A stretch of DNA of 64,000 bases, from contig NZ_VMSF01000001.1 in the NCBI RefSeq assembly GCF_009765225.1, positions 1,488,001 through 1,552,000 on the forward strand. The letters run 5' to 3'. This DNA comes from Leifsonia sp. AG29 (GTDB lineage Bacteria > Actinomycetota > Actinomycetes > Actinomycetales > Microbacteriaceae). Shown here in pieces: positions 45,485-54,605 of the stretch. The position numbers were made by a program, and so were the translations under genes. Numbering within the stretch: position 1 is the stretch's first letter; the number at the start of each line of letters is the position of its first letter. Below the pieces are notes generated by a model. It had not been told where the DNA came from. It did not search any database and saw nothing but the letters and a program-made list of their open reading frames with translations.

Positions 45485-47137
45485 GTGCGCCCGCTCGATC
45501 CGAGGCTGCTCCGCTACGCATCCGCCACGCGCGGCGTGCTGGCGGCCGGCGCGCTCCTGACCCTGCTGCAGACCGCCGCCACCGTGGCGTTCGCGTGGCT
45601 CGTGACGGACCTCGTCGTGGGCGCCATCCGCGGGGAGGCTGCCGCCGAGCTGGGCGTGCAGCTCGGCTCGCTCCTCGTCGTCGTCGCCGTGCGGGCCGGC
45701 TTCCTCTGGGCGGCGCAGGTCACGGCCGCGCGAGGCGGCGCGACCGTCGTCGGGCAGCTGCGCGAGAGGCTGCTCGGCTCGGTGGCCCGGCTCGGACCAG
45801 GATGGACGGCATCCCGGAGCGCCGTCGACGTGACGCTGGTCGCCGGGCGCGGCATGGAGGCCCTCGACCGCTACTTCTCGGGGTACCTCCCGCAACTGGT
45901 CGCGACCGCGGTGACCATGCCCCTCCTCGTCGTCGTTATCGGATGGCAGGACCTGACCAGCGGCGTCATTCTCCTCGTCACCCTGCCCCTCATCCCCGTG
46001 TTCATGGTTCTCGTCGGGTGGGCCACGCAATCCGCCCAGAGCCGGCAGTGGTCCGCGCTCTCGAGCCTCTCGCGGGGCTTCCTCGATGTCGTCGGCGGTC
46101 TGTCGACGCTCAAGCTCTACGGGCGCCAGCACCGCCAGGAGGCGCGCATCCGCGCGGTGAGCGAGGAGTACAGGCTGCACACCATGCGCGTGCTCCGCAT
46201 GTCCTTCCTGTCGGGGTTCGTGCTCGAGCTCGCCGCCAGCCTCTCGGTGGCCGTGATCGCCGTGACGATCGGGCTGCGCCTCCTCAGCGGGTCGCTCGAC
46301 CTCACGGTGGGCCTGTTCGTGCTGCTGCTGGCGCCCGAGGCCTTCCTTCCGCTGCGCAACGTCGGCGCCGGCTATCACGCGGCGACCGAGGGCATCGAGG
46401 CGGCATCGCGGGCCTTCGCCGTGATCGAGGAGGCGGAAGATCTTCCCCGCGCGGCAGCCGCGGGCGTCGCGCCGACGGCGGCTCGGGCTGGCGCGGACCG
46501 GGCCGGTGAAGGGATCCGCTTCGACAACGTCACCGTCGGACACGGCGGGAAGCCGCCCGCCGCGGGGTTCTCCGCGTCCGTGCTGCCGGGTGAACTGGTC
46601 GTGCTCAGCGCTCCGAGCGGCGGCGGCAAGACGAGCCTCCTGCGCGCCGCGCTCGGCTTCACCCGCTTCGATGGTCGCATCTCGGCAGGCGGCCGTGACG
46701 ACGTCGACGGGCGTCGCGACGCGATCGCCTGGAGCGGACAGCTCCCGGGACTCCTCGCGGGCACGGTCGCCTCCAACATCGCCCTGGGCGACCCGGCCCC
46801 GTCGGCCGCGGCCATCCACCGGGCGCTCACCGAGGCGGCCGCGGGCGACCTCTCGCCCGAGACGGTCCTGGGGAGCGGCGGCTCGGGCCTCTCCGGCGGC
46901 CAGGCGCAACGCGTCGCCGTTGCCCGCGCGCTCTATCGCCTCCGGACGCGGGGGTGCCCCGTGCTCATCCTCGACGAGCCGACATCGGCGCTCGACACCA
47001 TGACAGAGAGGGCGCTCGTCGCCTCCCTCCGGCACATCGCCGACGAGGGCATCGCGGTCGTCGTCGCCAGCCATCGCCCCGCCGTCGCGGCCGCAGCCGA
47101 TCGGGTCATCGAGCTCCAGGGGGTGGCGCGTGTCTGA
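45485..47137 (+). CDS. cydD: Cysteine/glutathione-type ABC exporter CydD
   Basis: 550 residues from GTG 45485. A six-helix ABC exporter domain (about 15-310) is fused to an ATPase with Walker A APSGGGKTS near 380, signature LSGGQAQR near 475 and Walker B VLILDEPTSALD. CydDC exports thiols and is needed to assemble cytochrome bd. The stop overlaps cydC (47130) by 8 bases. Confidence 0.95.
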   Translation: MRPLDPRLLRYASATRGVLAAGALLTLLQTAATVAFAWLVTDLVVGAIRGEAAAELGVQLGSLLVVVAVRAGFLWAAQVTAARGGATVVGQLRERLLGSVARLGPGWTASRSAVDVTLVAGRGMEALDRYFSGYLPQLVATAVTMPLLVVVIGWQDLTSGVILLVTLPLIPVFMVLVGWATQSAQSRQWSALSSLSRGFLDVVGGLSTLKLYGRQHRQEARIRAVSEEYRLHTMRVLRMSFLSGFVLELAASLSVAVIAVTIGLRLLSGSLDLTVGLFVLLLAPEAFLPLRNVGAGYHAATEGIEAASRAFAVIEEAEDLPRAAAAGVAPTAARAGADRAGEGIRFDNVTVGHGGKPPAAGFSASVLPGELVVLSAPSGGGKTSLLRAALGFTRFDGRISAGGRDDVDGRRDAIAWSGQLPGLLAGTVASNIALGDPAPSAAAIHRALTEAAAGDLSPETVLGSGGSGLSGGQAQRVAVARALYRLRTRGCPVLILDEPTSALDTMTERALVASLRHIADEGIAVVVASHRPAVAAAADRVIELQGVARV

Positions 47138-48800
47138 CCGGATCCTGCGACTCGCGCTGCCCGACGGCCGGCGCCTCGCCACCGCTGTCGGTCTGGGCGT
47201 CCTGAGCGCGGCGTCCGCCGTGGCCCTGCTGGCGGTGTCCGCCTGGCTGATCACGCGCGCATCCGAGCAGCCCGCGATGCTCTACCTGTCGGCCGCCGTC
47301 GTCGGCGTGCGGGCCTTCGCCCTCGGGCGCGCCTCGTTCCGCTACCTCGAGCGCCTCGCCGGTCACGATGCGGCGTTCCGGCAGCTCGGGACGGTCCGCG
47401 CGCTGATGTTCCGCCGTCTGGTCCCGCTCGCCCCGGACGGGTTGCGCGGCACTCGGGACGGCGACCTCCTGGCGCGGGTGGCCGACGACGTGGACGAGCT
47501 GCAGGACCTCTCCCTACGGGTCGTGCAGCCTCTCGTCTCCGCCGGACTCGTCGCGGTGCTCAGCGTGGTCTTCGCAGCCCTCATCCTCCCGCCGGCGGGT
47601 GCCGTGCTCGCGGTGACGCTCGTCGCCGCCTTCGCCGCCGGAACGCTTCTGAACCGCTGGGCGTCAGCCTCGGCCGAGCGGTCCATCTCCCCGCTGCGGG
47701 CAGAGCTAGACGACGGCATCCACGATCTCGTCCGGAACCTCGACGTGCTCACCGCTTACGGCGCCCTGGATGCAGCCCGATCCCGTGCGTCCCGAGCGTC
47801 CGCCGCGCTCGCGGCGGCCGTGCGTAGGCGTGCTGCGGGGGCCGGCCTCGCCGCAGCGGCGGTCTCGCTGGCCGCGGGGTTCGCCACGGCAGGTGCCTTC
47901 GCGTTCGGCGTACCCGCCTTCCGGTCGGGAGTCGTGGACGCACCGCAGCTCGCGGTCCTCGCGCTGTTCCCGATCGCGGTCTTCGAGGTCTTCGGCACCA
48001 TGCCGACCGCGTGGGCGGCGTGGCGACGGGTGAGTGTGGCGGCTCATCGCATCGCTGAGACCGCCCCGGTGGCAGTCCCAGCCGGCGTTCCGGTCGACGG
48101 CGCGGACGCCGGGCCCCTCGAGACCGACGGAAGGCGGCGCGTCCCCGAGATCCGGCTCTCCGGAGTATCCGCCAGCTGGCCGGAGGAGCACGGAAACGTT
48201 CTGAGCGGAGTCGATCTCCGCCTCCGACCGGGAGAACGCGTGCTGCTCAGCGGCCCCACCGGCGCGGGCAAGACGGCTCTCGCGCACGTGCTGGTCCGGT
48301 TCCTCGAGCACGCCGGGTCGTACACGATCGACGGCCGGGAGGCGCGGACCGTCCGGCAGGACGAGGTGCGGCGCGTCGTCGGGCTCTGCGAGCAGCGGCC
48401 GTACCTCTTCGACGCCGACCTGAGGCAGAACCTCCTTTTCGCTCGGGAGACCGCGACCGACGAAGAGCTGATGTCGGTGCTCGACCGCGTCGGGCTCGGG
48501 GACTGGGCGGTCTCGCGCGGAGGGCTCGACGCCACCGTCGGAGAGCGCGGCGCCCTCGTCTCCGGCGGACAGGCCCAGCGCATCGCCCTCGCCCGGGCGC
48601 TCCTCGCCGACTTCCCGGTACTCGTCGTCGACGAACCGACCGCGAACGTGGATGCCGAGACCGGCCGGGCCATCGTCCGGGACGTCCTGTCGACAGCCGC
48701 GGCCGACGGGCGCACGGTCCTGATGATCTCGCACGACGACGTGCCTGCCGAGCTGCTCGACCGTTCGCTGCGCCTCGAGGAGGGGCGAGTGGTGGCCTAA
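47130..48800 (+). CDS. cydC: ABC exporter CydC, partner of CydD
   Basis: 556 residues from GTG 47130. A membrane domain (about 15-300) precedes an ATPase with Walker A GPTGAGKTAL near 375, signature VSGGQAQR near 480 and Walker B VLVVDEPTANVD. It should form a heterodimer with CydD. It ends the cyd operon; the stop overlaps by 3 bases that of the converging pabC-like gene. Confidence 0.95.
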   Translation: MSDRILRLALPDGRRLATAVGLGVLSAASAVALLAVSAWLITRASEQPAMLYLSAAVVGVRAFALGRASFRYLERLAGHDAAFRQLGTVRALMFRRLVPLAPDGLRGTRDGDLLARVADDVDELQDLSLRVVQPLVSAGLVAVLSVVFAALILPPAGAVLAVTLVAAFAAGTLLNRWASASAERSISPLRAELDDGIHDLVRNLDVLTAYGALDAARSRASRASAALAAAVRRRAAGAGLAAAAVSLAAGFATAGAFAFGVPAFRSGVVDAPQLAVLALFPIAVFEVFGTMPTAWAAWRRVSVAAHRIAETAPVAVPAGVPVDGADAGPLETDGRRRVPEIRLSGVSASWPEEHGNVLSGVDLRLRPGERVLLSGPTGAGKTALAHVLVRFLEHAGSYTIDGREARTVRQDEVRRVVGLCEQRPYLFDADLRQNLLFARETATDEELMSVLDRVGLGDWAVSRGGLDATVGERGALVSGGQAQRIALARALLADFPVLVVDEPTANVDAETGRAIVRDVLSTAAADGRTVLMISHDDVPAELLDRSLRLEEGRVVA

Positions 48801-49600
48801 GGCCGATCGCCCGGTCCGGGGAGCGGGCGGGCCAGCGCATCGAACCGGCCCCGCCACGCGGCGAATCGCGCGGGGTCGCGCGCGAGCGAGGGCCCGTCGA
48901 TCCAGCGGGTCACCAGACGGATCCCGTGGAGCGCATTGACGGCCCAGAGCTCCGTGCCCTCGAGATCGGGCGGAGCGGCCTCCTCCTCGTCGACGGGGAC
49001 GCCGAGAGCGGCGGCGATCCCGCGGAGGGTCCGCGCTGCGACGCTGTCCACCCGCGGCAGCGAGAGGGGAGGGGCGCACAGCATCCCGCCACGCCACCAG
49101 AGCAGCGCGCTGGTGGCCCCGTCGGAGACGAAGCCCTCGTCGAGGATGACCGCCTCCTGAGCTCCCCGTTTCTGGGCCGCCTGGCGGAGAGCTCCCAACC
49201 GCTCGATGTCCGGGCCCTTGACCCGGGGGGTGCGGCGCGGGTCGTGCGCTGCCGTCATCACGACGAGCGATTCGCTGAGCTGCGGCGCCGAGCGGAGCCG
49301 GAAGCGCAGCCGTGCCGCCCCGCGCACGCGGATGGCCTCGAAGCGCGGGAACCAGTCTCCGTGGCTCGGGAGCGCCGCGACGGCGGCCGCCCAGAACGCC
49401 TCGACGTCGCCGCGGTCTCCCGCGCCCTGTTCGCGGACCGAGTCGAGGAACCGGGCGCGATGAAGACCGAGGGCGAGCACGCGCCCTTCCCGCACCAGGA
49501 ACGAGTCAGCCACGAGCAGCTCCGTCTCGGTCGGCTCGCAATCAACGCGCGGGACGAGTGATCCGCCGGCCCAGTCGGAGACCGCATTCGTCGATTCCAT
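48797..49600 (-). CDS. Class IV PLP aminotransferase, probable aminodeoxychorismate lyase
   Basis: 267 residues from ATG 49600, chosen because TAACGT lies 7 bases upstream; an earlier in-frame start at 49645 lacks support. Class IV landmarks are the lysine in RVKGPDIERL near 128 (Schiff base), EAVILDEGFVSDG and ATSALLWWRGG. Its neighbour pabB makes aminodeoxychorismate, so a PabC role (release of pyruvate to give p-aminobenzoate for folate) is likely. A branched-chain or D-amino-acid aminotransferase is less likely given the context. Confidence 0.82.
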   Translation of the reverse strand: MESTNAVSDWAGGSLVPRVDCEPTETELLVADSFLVREGRVLALGLHRARFLDSVREQGAGDRGDVEAFWAAAVAALPSHGDWFPRFEAIRVRGAARLRFRLRSAPQLSESLVVMTAAHDPRRTPRVKGPDIERLGALRQAAQKRGAQEAVILDEGFVSDGATSALLWWRGGMLCAPPLSLPRVDSVAARTLRGIAAALGVPVDEEEAAPPDLEGTELWAVNALHGIRLVTRWIDGPSLARDPARFAAWRGRFDALARPLPGPGDRP

Positions 49601-49607
49601 CCGGACC

Positions 49608-49613
49608 ACGTTA
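49608..49613 (-). promoter_or_regulatory. Leaderless -10 box (TAACGT) of the pabC-like gene
   Basis: TAACGT on the minus strand lies 7 bases before the ATG at 49600. Confidence 0.55.
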
Positions 49614-49652
49614 GCGTCCCCGGGCGACGGTGTCCGGCGAGTCACCGTCCCC

Positions 49653-49658
49653 TAATCT
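49653..49658 (+). promoter_or_regulatory. Leaderless -10 box (TAATCT) of pabB
   Basis: TAATCT lies 6 bases before the ATG at 49665. The spacer GGAGCG looks ribosome-site-like but is too close to the start codon. Confidence 0.6.
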
Positions 49659-49664
49659 GGAGCG

Positions 49665-51059
49665 ATGCCCCTCCCGCTGCTCGTGCGGGCGCTCGACGGC
49701 TGGACGGACCCGGCCGACGCCTTCGCCGCGCTGTTCGCCCGCTCCACGGACGACGTCGTCTGGCTCGACTCCGGTCCCGACGCCGACGGCGGTCTCAGCA
49801 TCATCGCGACCGGGGAGCGCGTGCTGACCGCCGAGCTGGCAACCGGGACGGTTACCGTGGATGGGCACAAGAGCGCCGGCGACCTCCTCTCAACGGCGAC
49901 GGCCCTGGCGCAGCCGATATCACTCGACTCACGCGGCCGGCGGCTCCCAGCACCGACCGGGTGGTACGGCTGGATCGGGTACGAGGCCGGTGCCGTCGCG
50001 GCCGGAGCACCCGTCTCCCCGTCGGACACCGGTACCCACGACGCAGGGCTCCTGTTCGCCGAGCGCCTCCTGGTGTTCGATCACGGTTCCCGCTCGGTGC
50101 AGCTCATCGCGGCGGACGACGAGGAGGGCCGCGCTTGGTGCAGGAGCACGGAGGCGCGGCTGGAGGCTGCAGCCGGTTTCGCTCGACGCTACGAGGAGGA
50201 GCACCCGGTCATACCCTCCAGCCCTTTCTGGCGGCACGACGACAGCGAGTATCTGCGGATGATCCGGGCCGCACAGGAGAGCATCCGGGCCGGGGACGCG
50301 TACCAGCTCTGCGTCACGAACCGAGTCAGCGCCGCGACCGATGCCGATCCGCTGAGCGTGCATCTCTCGCTCCGCCGGGCGAGCCCGGCGCACCACGCCG
50401 GCTTCCTGAGGATCGCGGGGGAGGTGCTCGTCAGCTCCTCGCCGGAGCTGTTCCTCCAGGTCGATCCGGACGGGCGGGTGCGGACGAAGCCGATCAAGGG
50501 GACCCGTCCCCGCGGAGCCACCCTGGCCGCCGACCTGGCGCTGCGGTCCGACCTGGAGGCGAGCGAGAAGGAGCAGGCCGAGAACGTCATGATCGTCGAT
50601 CTCATGCGCAACGACCTCGGACGGGTCTGCCGCACCGGCAGCGTGGAGGTGCGGCACCTGCTCGAGGTCGAGAGCTACGCGCACGTCCACCAGCTGGTGA
50701 GCACCGTGGAGGGACGCCTCCGCCCGGGACTCTCGGCCCTCGACGCCCTCCGCGCGTGCTTCCCCGCGGGCTCGATGACCGGCGCGCCGAAGCTGAGCGC
50801 CATGCGCATCCTCCACGAGCTCGAACGCGGGCCGCGCGGGGCGTACTCGGGGTGCTTCGGCTACCTCGGCTCGGACGGGAGCGCCGACCTCGCCATGGTG
50901 ATCCGGAGCATCCGCTTCGCGCAGGGAACCGCCGAGATCGGGTCGGGCGGCGGGATCACGGCGCTGTCCGTGCCGGAGGCGGAGCTCGAGGAGGTCCGCG
51001 TGAAGGCCCGCGCGCTCCTGACCGCCCTCGGTGCTGCGGGGCCGCTGGGAACGGACTGA
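49665..51059 (+). CDS. pabB: Aminodeoxychorismate synthase component I
   Basis: 464 residues from ATG 49665. A chorismate-binding enzyme: the C-terminal half has KPIKGTRPRG near 275, with the lysine that distinguishes PabB from anthranilate synthase, plus DLMRNDLGRV, SYAHVHQLVST and CFPAGSMTGAPK. The glutaminase partner PabA is not in the window. It is divergent from the pabC-like gene across a 64-base gap. Confidence 0.93.
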   Translation: MPLPLLVRALDGWTDPADAFAALFARSTDDVVWLDSGPDADGGLSIIATGERVLTAELATGTVTVDGHKSAGDLLSTATALAQPISLDSRGRRLPAPTGWYGWIGYEAGAVAAGAPVSPSDTGTHDAGLLFAERLLVFDHGSRSVQLIAADDEEGRAWCRSTEARLEAAAGFARRYEEEHPVIPSSPFWRHDDSEYLRMIRAAQESIRAGDAYQLCVTNRVSAATDADPLSVHLSLRRASPAHHAGFLRIAGEVLVSSSPELFLQVDPDGRVRTKPIKGTRPRGATLAADLALRSDLEASEKEQAENVMIVDLMRNDLGRVCRTGSVEVRHLLEVESYAHVHQLVSTVEGRLRPGLSALDALRACFPAGSMTGAPKLSAMRILHELERGPRGAYSGCFGYLGSDGSADLAMVIRSIRFAQGTAEIGSGGGITALSVPEAELEEVRVKARALLTALGAAGPLGTD

Positions 51060-51076
51060 GCGCCTCCCGCGTTCAG

Positions 51077-51082
51077 TAAACT
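51077..51082 (+). promoter_or_regulatory. Candidate -10 box (TAAACT) of leuS
   Basis: TAAACT would place transcription start near 51089, giving a leader of about 70 bases before the GTG at 51159. No clear -35 box is seen. Confidence 0.5.
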
Positions 51083-51088
51083 TGGAAG

Positions 51089-51135
51089 CCGGGCCCTCGC
51101 CCGGACATCCTCCCGCCGCGCACCAGCAGCGGCGG
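51089..51135 (+). other. Two-hairpin leader of leuS
   Basis: CCGGGC (51089-51094) pairs with GCCCGG (51099-51104) around a 4-base loop, and CCGCCGC (51113-51119) pairs with GCGGCGG (51129-51135) around a 9-base loop. They occupy most of the predicted leader. There is no leader peptide and no recognisable T-box. Confidence 0.45.
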
Positions 51136-51158
51136 CGCACGACGAGATTGAAGGTCAC

Positions 51159-53762
51159 GTGGCACACGAGCACGACTCAGCCGGCACGACGGCGCCGGGC
51201 GCGGGCACCGATTCCGCGCAGTACGATTTCGCCGCGATCCAGGACAAGTGGCTCCCGGTCTGGGACGATCTGCGGCCCTTCGCGACCGACGACCCGGCCG
51301 ACAAGCGCCCGCGCAAGTACGTCCTCGACATGTTCCCGTACCCGTCGGGCGACCTCCACATGGGTCACGCCGAGGCCTACGCGCTCGGCGACGTGATCGC
51401 CCGGTACTGGCGTCACCAGGGCTTCAACGTGCTCCACCCCATCGGCTGGGACGCGTTCGGCCTGCCCGCCGAGAACGCCGCCATCAAGCGCGGGCTCGAC
51501 CCCCGGGGCTGGACCTACGACAACATCGCGCAGCAGAAGGCCTCGATGCGCCGCTACGCGCCGAGCTTCGACTGGGACCGCGTGCTGCAGACGTGCGACC
51601 CGTCCTACTACCGCTGGAACCAGTGGCTGTTCCTCAAGCTGTACGAGAAGGGTCTCGCCTACCGCAAGGCGAGCCAGGTCAATTGGTGCCCGTTCGATCA
51701 GACGGTGCTCGCCAACGAGCAGGTCGTCGGCGGACGCTGCGAGCGCTGCGACAACCTCGTCACCAAGAAGAAGCTCACGCAGTGGTACTTCCGGATCACG
51801 GACTACGCCGACCGGCTGCTCGACGACCTCAACCAGCTGGAGGGCGCCTGGCCCTCCAAGGTCATCTCCATGCAGCGCAACTGGATCGGCCGCTCGACCG
51901 GAGCGGACGTGCGCTTCCTGATCGAGGGACGCGACGAGCCGGTGACCGTCTACACGACTCGTCCCGACACGCTCTACGGTGTGACGTTCATGGTCGTCGC
52001 GCCCGACTCCGATCTCGCCGCCGAGCTGGTCGAGGGCGCGCGGCCCGAGGTGCGGAAGCGCTTCGACGACTATCTGGAGGCGGTGCGCGGCACCACCGAG
52101 ATGGACCGGCTGAACACCGAGCGCGAGAAGACCGGCGTCTTCCTGGAGCGTCACGCCGTGAACCCGCTGACGGGGGAGCGCATCCCGATCTGGGCCGCGG
52201 ACTACGTCCTGAGCGACTACGGCCATGGCGCGATCATGGCCGTGCCCGCACACGACCAGCGCGACCTCGACTTCGCGCGCGCGTTCGACCTCCCGGTGCG
52301 CGTCGTGGTGGACACGACGCAGCCGGTCACCGGGGCGATTCCCGTCATCCGGACCGACCCGTCGACGGGCGAGCCGATCCTCCCGGACGACATCCGGCTC
52401 GAGAACCCGTCCGAGACGGGGGTGGCGCTCACCGGCGAGGGGCGGCTCATCAACTCGGGGCCGTTCGACGGGCTCAGCAAGTCGAACGCGATCCGCCGCG
52501 TGACGGAGGCGCTGCAGGCGTCCAGCCTGGGCTCGCCGGCGAAGAACTTCCGCGTGCGCGACTGGCTGATCTCCCGGCAGCGCTACTGGGGCACGCCGAT
52601 CCCGATCATCCACTGCGAGGCGTGCGGCGAGGTCCCCGTCCCGGAGGCCGACCTGCCGGTGCTGCTCCCTCCGGCCGAGGGCCTCGACCTCCAGCCGAAG
52701 GGCACGAGCCCCCTCGGCGCGGCCTCCGACTGGGTGAACGTCGACTGTCCCTCGTGCGGCGGTCCGGCCAAGCGCGACACCGACACGATGGACACGTTCG
52801 TCGACAGCTCCTGGTACTTCCTGCGCTTCCTGTCGCCGAACGACGACACGCAGGCCTTCGACCCGCGCGAAGCGGAGAAGTGGGCGCCGGTCGACCAGTA
52901 CGTGGGCGGCGTCTCGCACGCGATCCTTCACCTCCTGTACTCGCGATTCATCACCAAGGTGCTGTTCGACCTCGGCTACGTGAGCTTCACGGAACCGTTC
53001 ACGGCCCTCCTCAACCAGGGTCTCGTGCTGATGGACGGGTCGGCCATGTCGAAGTCGCGGGGCAACCTCGTGAAGCTCTCGGAGCAGCTCGACGAGCACG
53101 GCGTCGACGCCGTCCGCCTGACGATGGCCTTCGCCGGGCCGCCGGAGGACGACATCGACTGGGCCGACGTCTCGCCGTCGGGGAGCGCCAAGTTCCTCGC
53201 GCGCGCCTGGCGGATCGCCCACGACGTCACGAGCGCGCCCGACGTGGTGTGGAAGACCGGCGACCCGGCGCTCCGCCGGGTGACGCACCGCTTCCTCGCC
53301 GATGCTCCTGGGCTCGTGGAGGCGTTCAAGTTCAACGTCGTCGTCGCCCGCCTTATGGAACTCGTCAACGCGACGCGGAAGACGATCGACAGCGGTGCGG
53401 GAGCGGGCGACGCCGCGGTGCGCGAAGCGGCCGAGGTCACGGCCATGGCGCTCAACCTGTTCGCGCCCTACACCGCGGAGGACATGTGGGAGCAGCTCGG
53501 CTATGAGCCGTCGGTGGCGCTCGTGCCGTGGCGGAAGCCCGACCCGACCCTGCTGATCGAGGAGTCGGTGACAGCCGTCGTCCAGGTGAACGGGAAGGTC
53601 CGCGACCGCCTCGAGGTCTCGCCCAAGATCGCCTCCGACGAGCTGGAGCAGCTCGCCCGGTCCTCGGAAGCGGTGACGCGATCCGTGGGCGATCAGGAGA
53701 TCGTGAACGTGATCGTCCGGGCTCCTCGCCTGGTGAACATCGCGACGAAGCCTCGCGGGTAG
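51159..53762 (+). CDS. leuS: Leucyl-tRNA synthetase
   Basis: 867 residues from GTG 51159, with AAGG just upstream. A class I synthetase: the HIGH-type motif is HMGH in [15 protein letters not shown] near 65, the CP1 editing domain is at about 240-430 with [12 protein letters not shown], and the KMSKS-type motif is AMSKS near 630. The last ~100 residues form the C-terminal tRNA-binding domain. Charges tRNA-Leu. Confidence 0.97.
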   Translation: MAHEHDSAGTTAPGAGTDSAQYDFAAIQDKWLPVWDDLRPFATDDPADKRPRKYVLDMFPYPSGDLHMGHAEAYALGDVIARYWRHQGFNVLHPIGWDAFGLPAENAAIKRGLDPRGWTYDNIAQQKASMRRYAPSFDWDRVLQTCDPSYYRWNQWLFLKLYEKGLAYRKASQVNWCPFDQTVLANEQVVGGRCERCDNLVTKKKLTQWYFRITDYADRLLDDLNQLEGAWPSKVISMQRNWIGRSTGADVRFLIEGRDEPVTVYTTRPDTLYGVTFMVVAPDSDLAAELVEGARPEVRKRFDDYLEAVRGTTEMDRLNTEREKTGVFLERHAVNPLTGERIPIWAADYVLSDYGHGAIMAVPAHDQRDLDFARAFDLPVRVVVDTTQPVTGAIPVIRTDPSTGEPILPDDIRLENPSETGVALTGEGRLINSGPFDGLSKSNAIRRVTEALQASSLGSPAKNFRVRDWLISRQRYWGTPIPIIHCEACGEVPVPEADLPVLLPPAEGLDLQPKGTSPLGAASDWVNVDCPSCGGPAKRDTDTMDTFVDSSWYFLRFLSPNDDTQAFDPREAEKWAPVDQYVGGVSHAILHLLYSRFITKVLFDLGYVSFTEPFTALLNQGLVLMDGSAMSKSRGNLVKLSEQLDEHGVDAVRLTMAFAGPPEDDIDWADVSPSGSAKFLARAWRIAHDVTSAPDVVWKTGDPALRRVTHRFLADAPGLVEAFKFNVVVARLMELVNATRKTIDSGAGAGDAAVREAAEVTAMALNLFAPYTAEDMWEQLGYEPSVALVPWRKPDPTLLIEESVTAVVQVNGKVRDRLEVSPKIASDELEQLARSSEAVTRSVGDQEIVNVIVRAPRLVNIATKPRG

Positions 53763-53852
53763 GGCCGAATCCCCGGTTCGTCCACAGGGGCCGGAACCGT
53801 GCGCGCGATGCACGGCTCCGGCCCCTTCTCCGTGTCGCTCCGGGAGGCTTCC

Positions 53853-53858
53853 TAGCGT
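53853..53858 (+). promoter_or_regulatory. -10 box (TAGCGT) of comEA
   Basis: TAGCGT, then GGAGGG, then the ATG at 53865. The 6-base spacing fits a leaderless transcript; GGAGGG directly against the ATG is too close for normal ribosome binding. Confidence 0.5.
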
Positions 53859-53864
53859 GGAGGG

Positions 53865-54605
53865 ATGCACCACCGCCCGACAGCTCACGAGCGCGAGGGG
53901 GCCGGTGACGACCCGCCCCTCGTCGTAACGGCTGAACCGGCCGACGACGCGCTCGCCCCGGCGCCCCGGCCGGCGCGCGTCCGTCTCGGTGTGGGGGCCG
54001 TCGTGGTCCTGCTCGTGACGGCTCTCGTCATCGCGGTCGCGATCTCAGCGCTGTCGCAGAGCGGGAGCAGCAGCCCATTGCCGATCCCGACCGCTCGATC
54101 GTCGACCGCGCCGCCGGGGGTCGCGGCAGCTGCTGGGCCGCTGGTCCTGGTGCATGTGCTCGGCGGCGTCCGGACTCCTGGACTCGTATCGCTCCGAAGC
54201 GGTGCCCGCGTCGTCGACGCGGTCGCCGCGGCCGGCGGCCTGACCGACGACGCCGACCCCGGAGGCGTGAACCTTGCGCGCACCGTCAGCGACGGCGAGC
54301 AGCTCTACGTTCCTCGCGTCGGAGAGCAGGCGCCGAGCGGGAGCGTCGCCGGGGCTTCGGCCGACGGCTCCGGCAGTGCGGGTAGTGGAGGGCCGCCCTC
54401 CGCTAAGGGCGGCGGCAAGATCGACCTGAACCGCGCCACGGCCGGGGAGCTCGAGGCCCTGCCGCGCATCGGGCCCGCCCTCGCCCAGCGGATCGTCGAC
54501 TGGAGGGAGGCGAACGGCCGGTTCGCGTCCGTCTCCGATCTGCAGAAGGTCACCGGCATCGGAGACAAGATCTTCGCCGGTCTCAAAGACCTGGTGACCG
54601 TGTGA
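53865..54605 (+). CDS. comEA: Competence-type DNA-binding protein
   Basis: 246 residues from ATG 53865. A cytoplasmic head and one membrane segment (about 47-68) precede an SLBB-like domain (VLVHVLGGVRTPGLVSLRSG) and a C-terminal helix-hairpin-helix pair (DLNRATAGELEALPRIGPALAQRI, VTGIGDKIFAGL) that binds double-stranded DNA. In natural transformation ComEA receives DNA at the cell surface and passes it to ComEC, which is encoded next. No pilus genes are in the window. Confidence 0.92.
   Translation: MHHRPTAHEREGAGDDPPLVVTAEPADDALAPAPRPARVRLGVGAVVVLLVTALVIAVAISALSQSGSSSPLPIPTARSSTAPPGVAAAAGPLVLVHVLGGVRTPGLVSLRSGARVVDAVAAAGGLTDDADPGGVNLARTVSDGEQLYVPRVGEQAPSGSVAGASADGSGSAGSGGPPSAKGGGKIDLNRATAGELEALPRIGPALAQRIVDWREANGRFASVSDLQKVTGIGDKIFAGLKDLVTV

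Noticed and set aside
51089-51135. A T-box riboswitch in the leuS leader
   Set aside because: No T-box consensus, specifier loop or antiterminator is visible; the leader is too short.
51177-53888. A 903-codon minus-strand frame opposite leuS
   Set aside because: A compositional shadow: Arg/Val/His-rich, no domains, and the opposite strand is a complete leucyl-tRNA synthetase.
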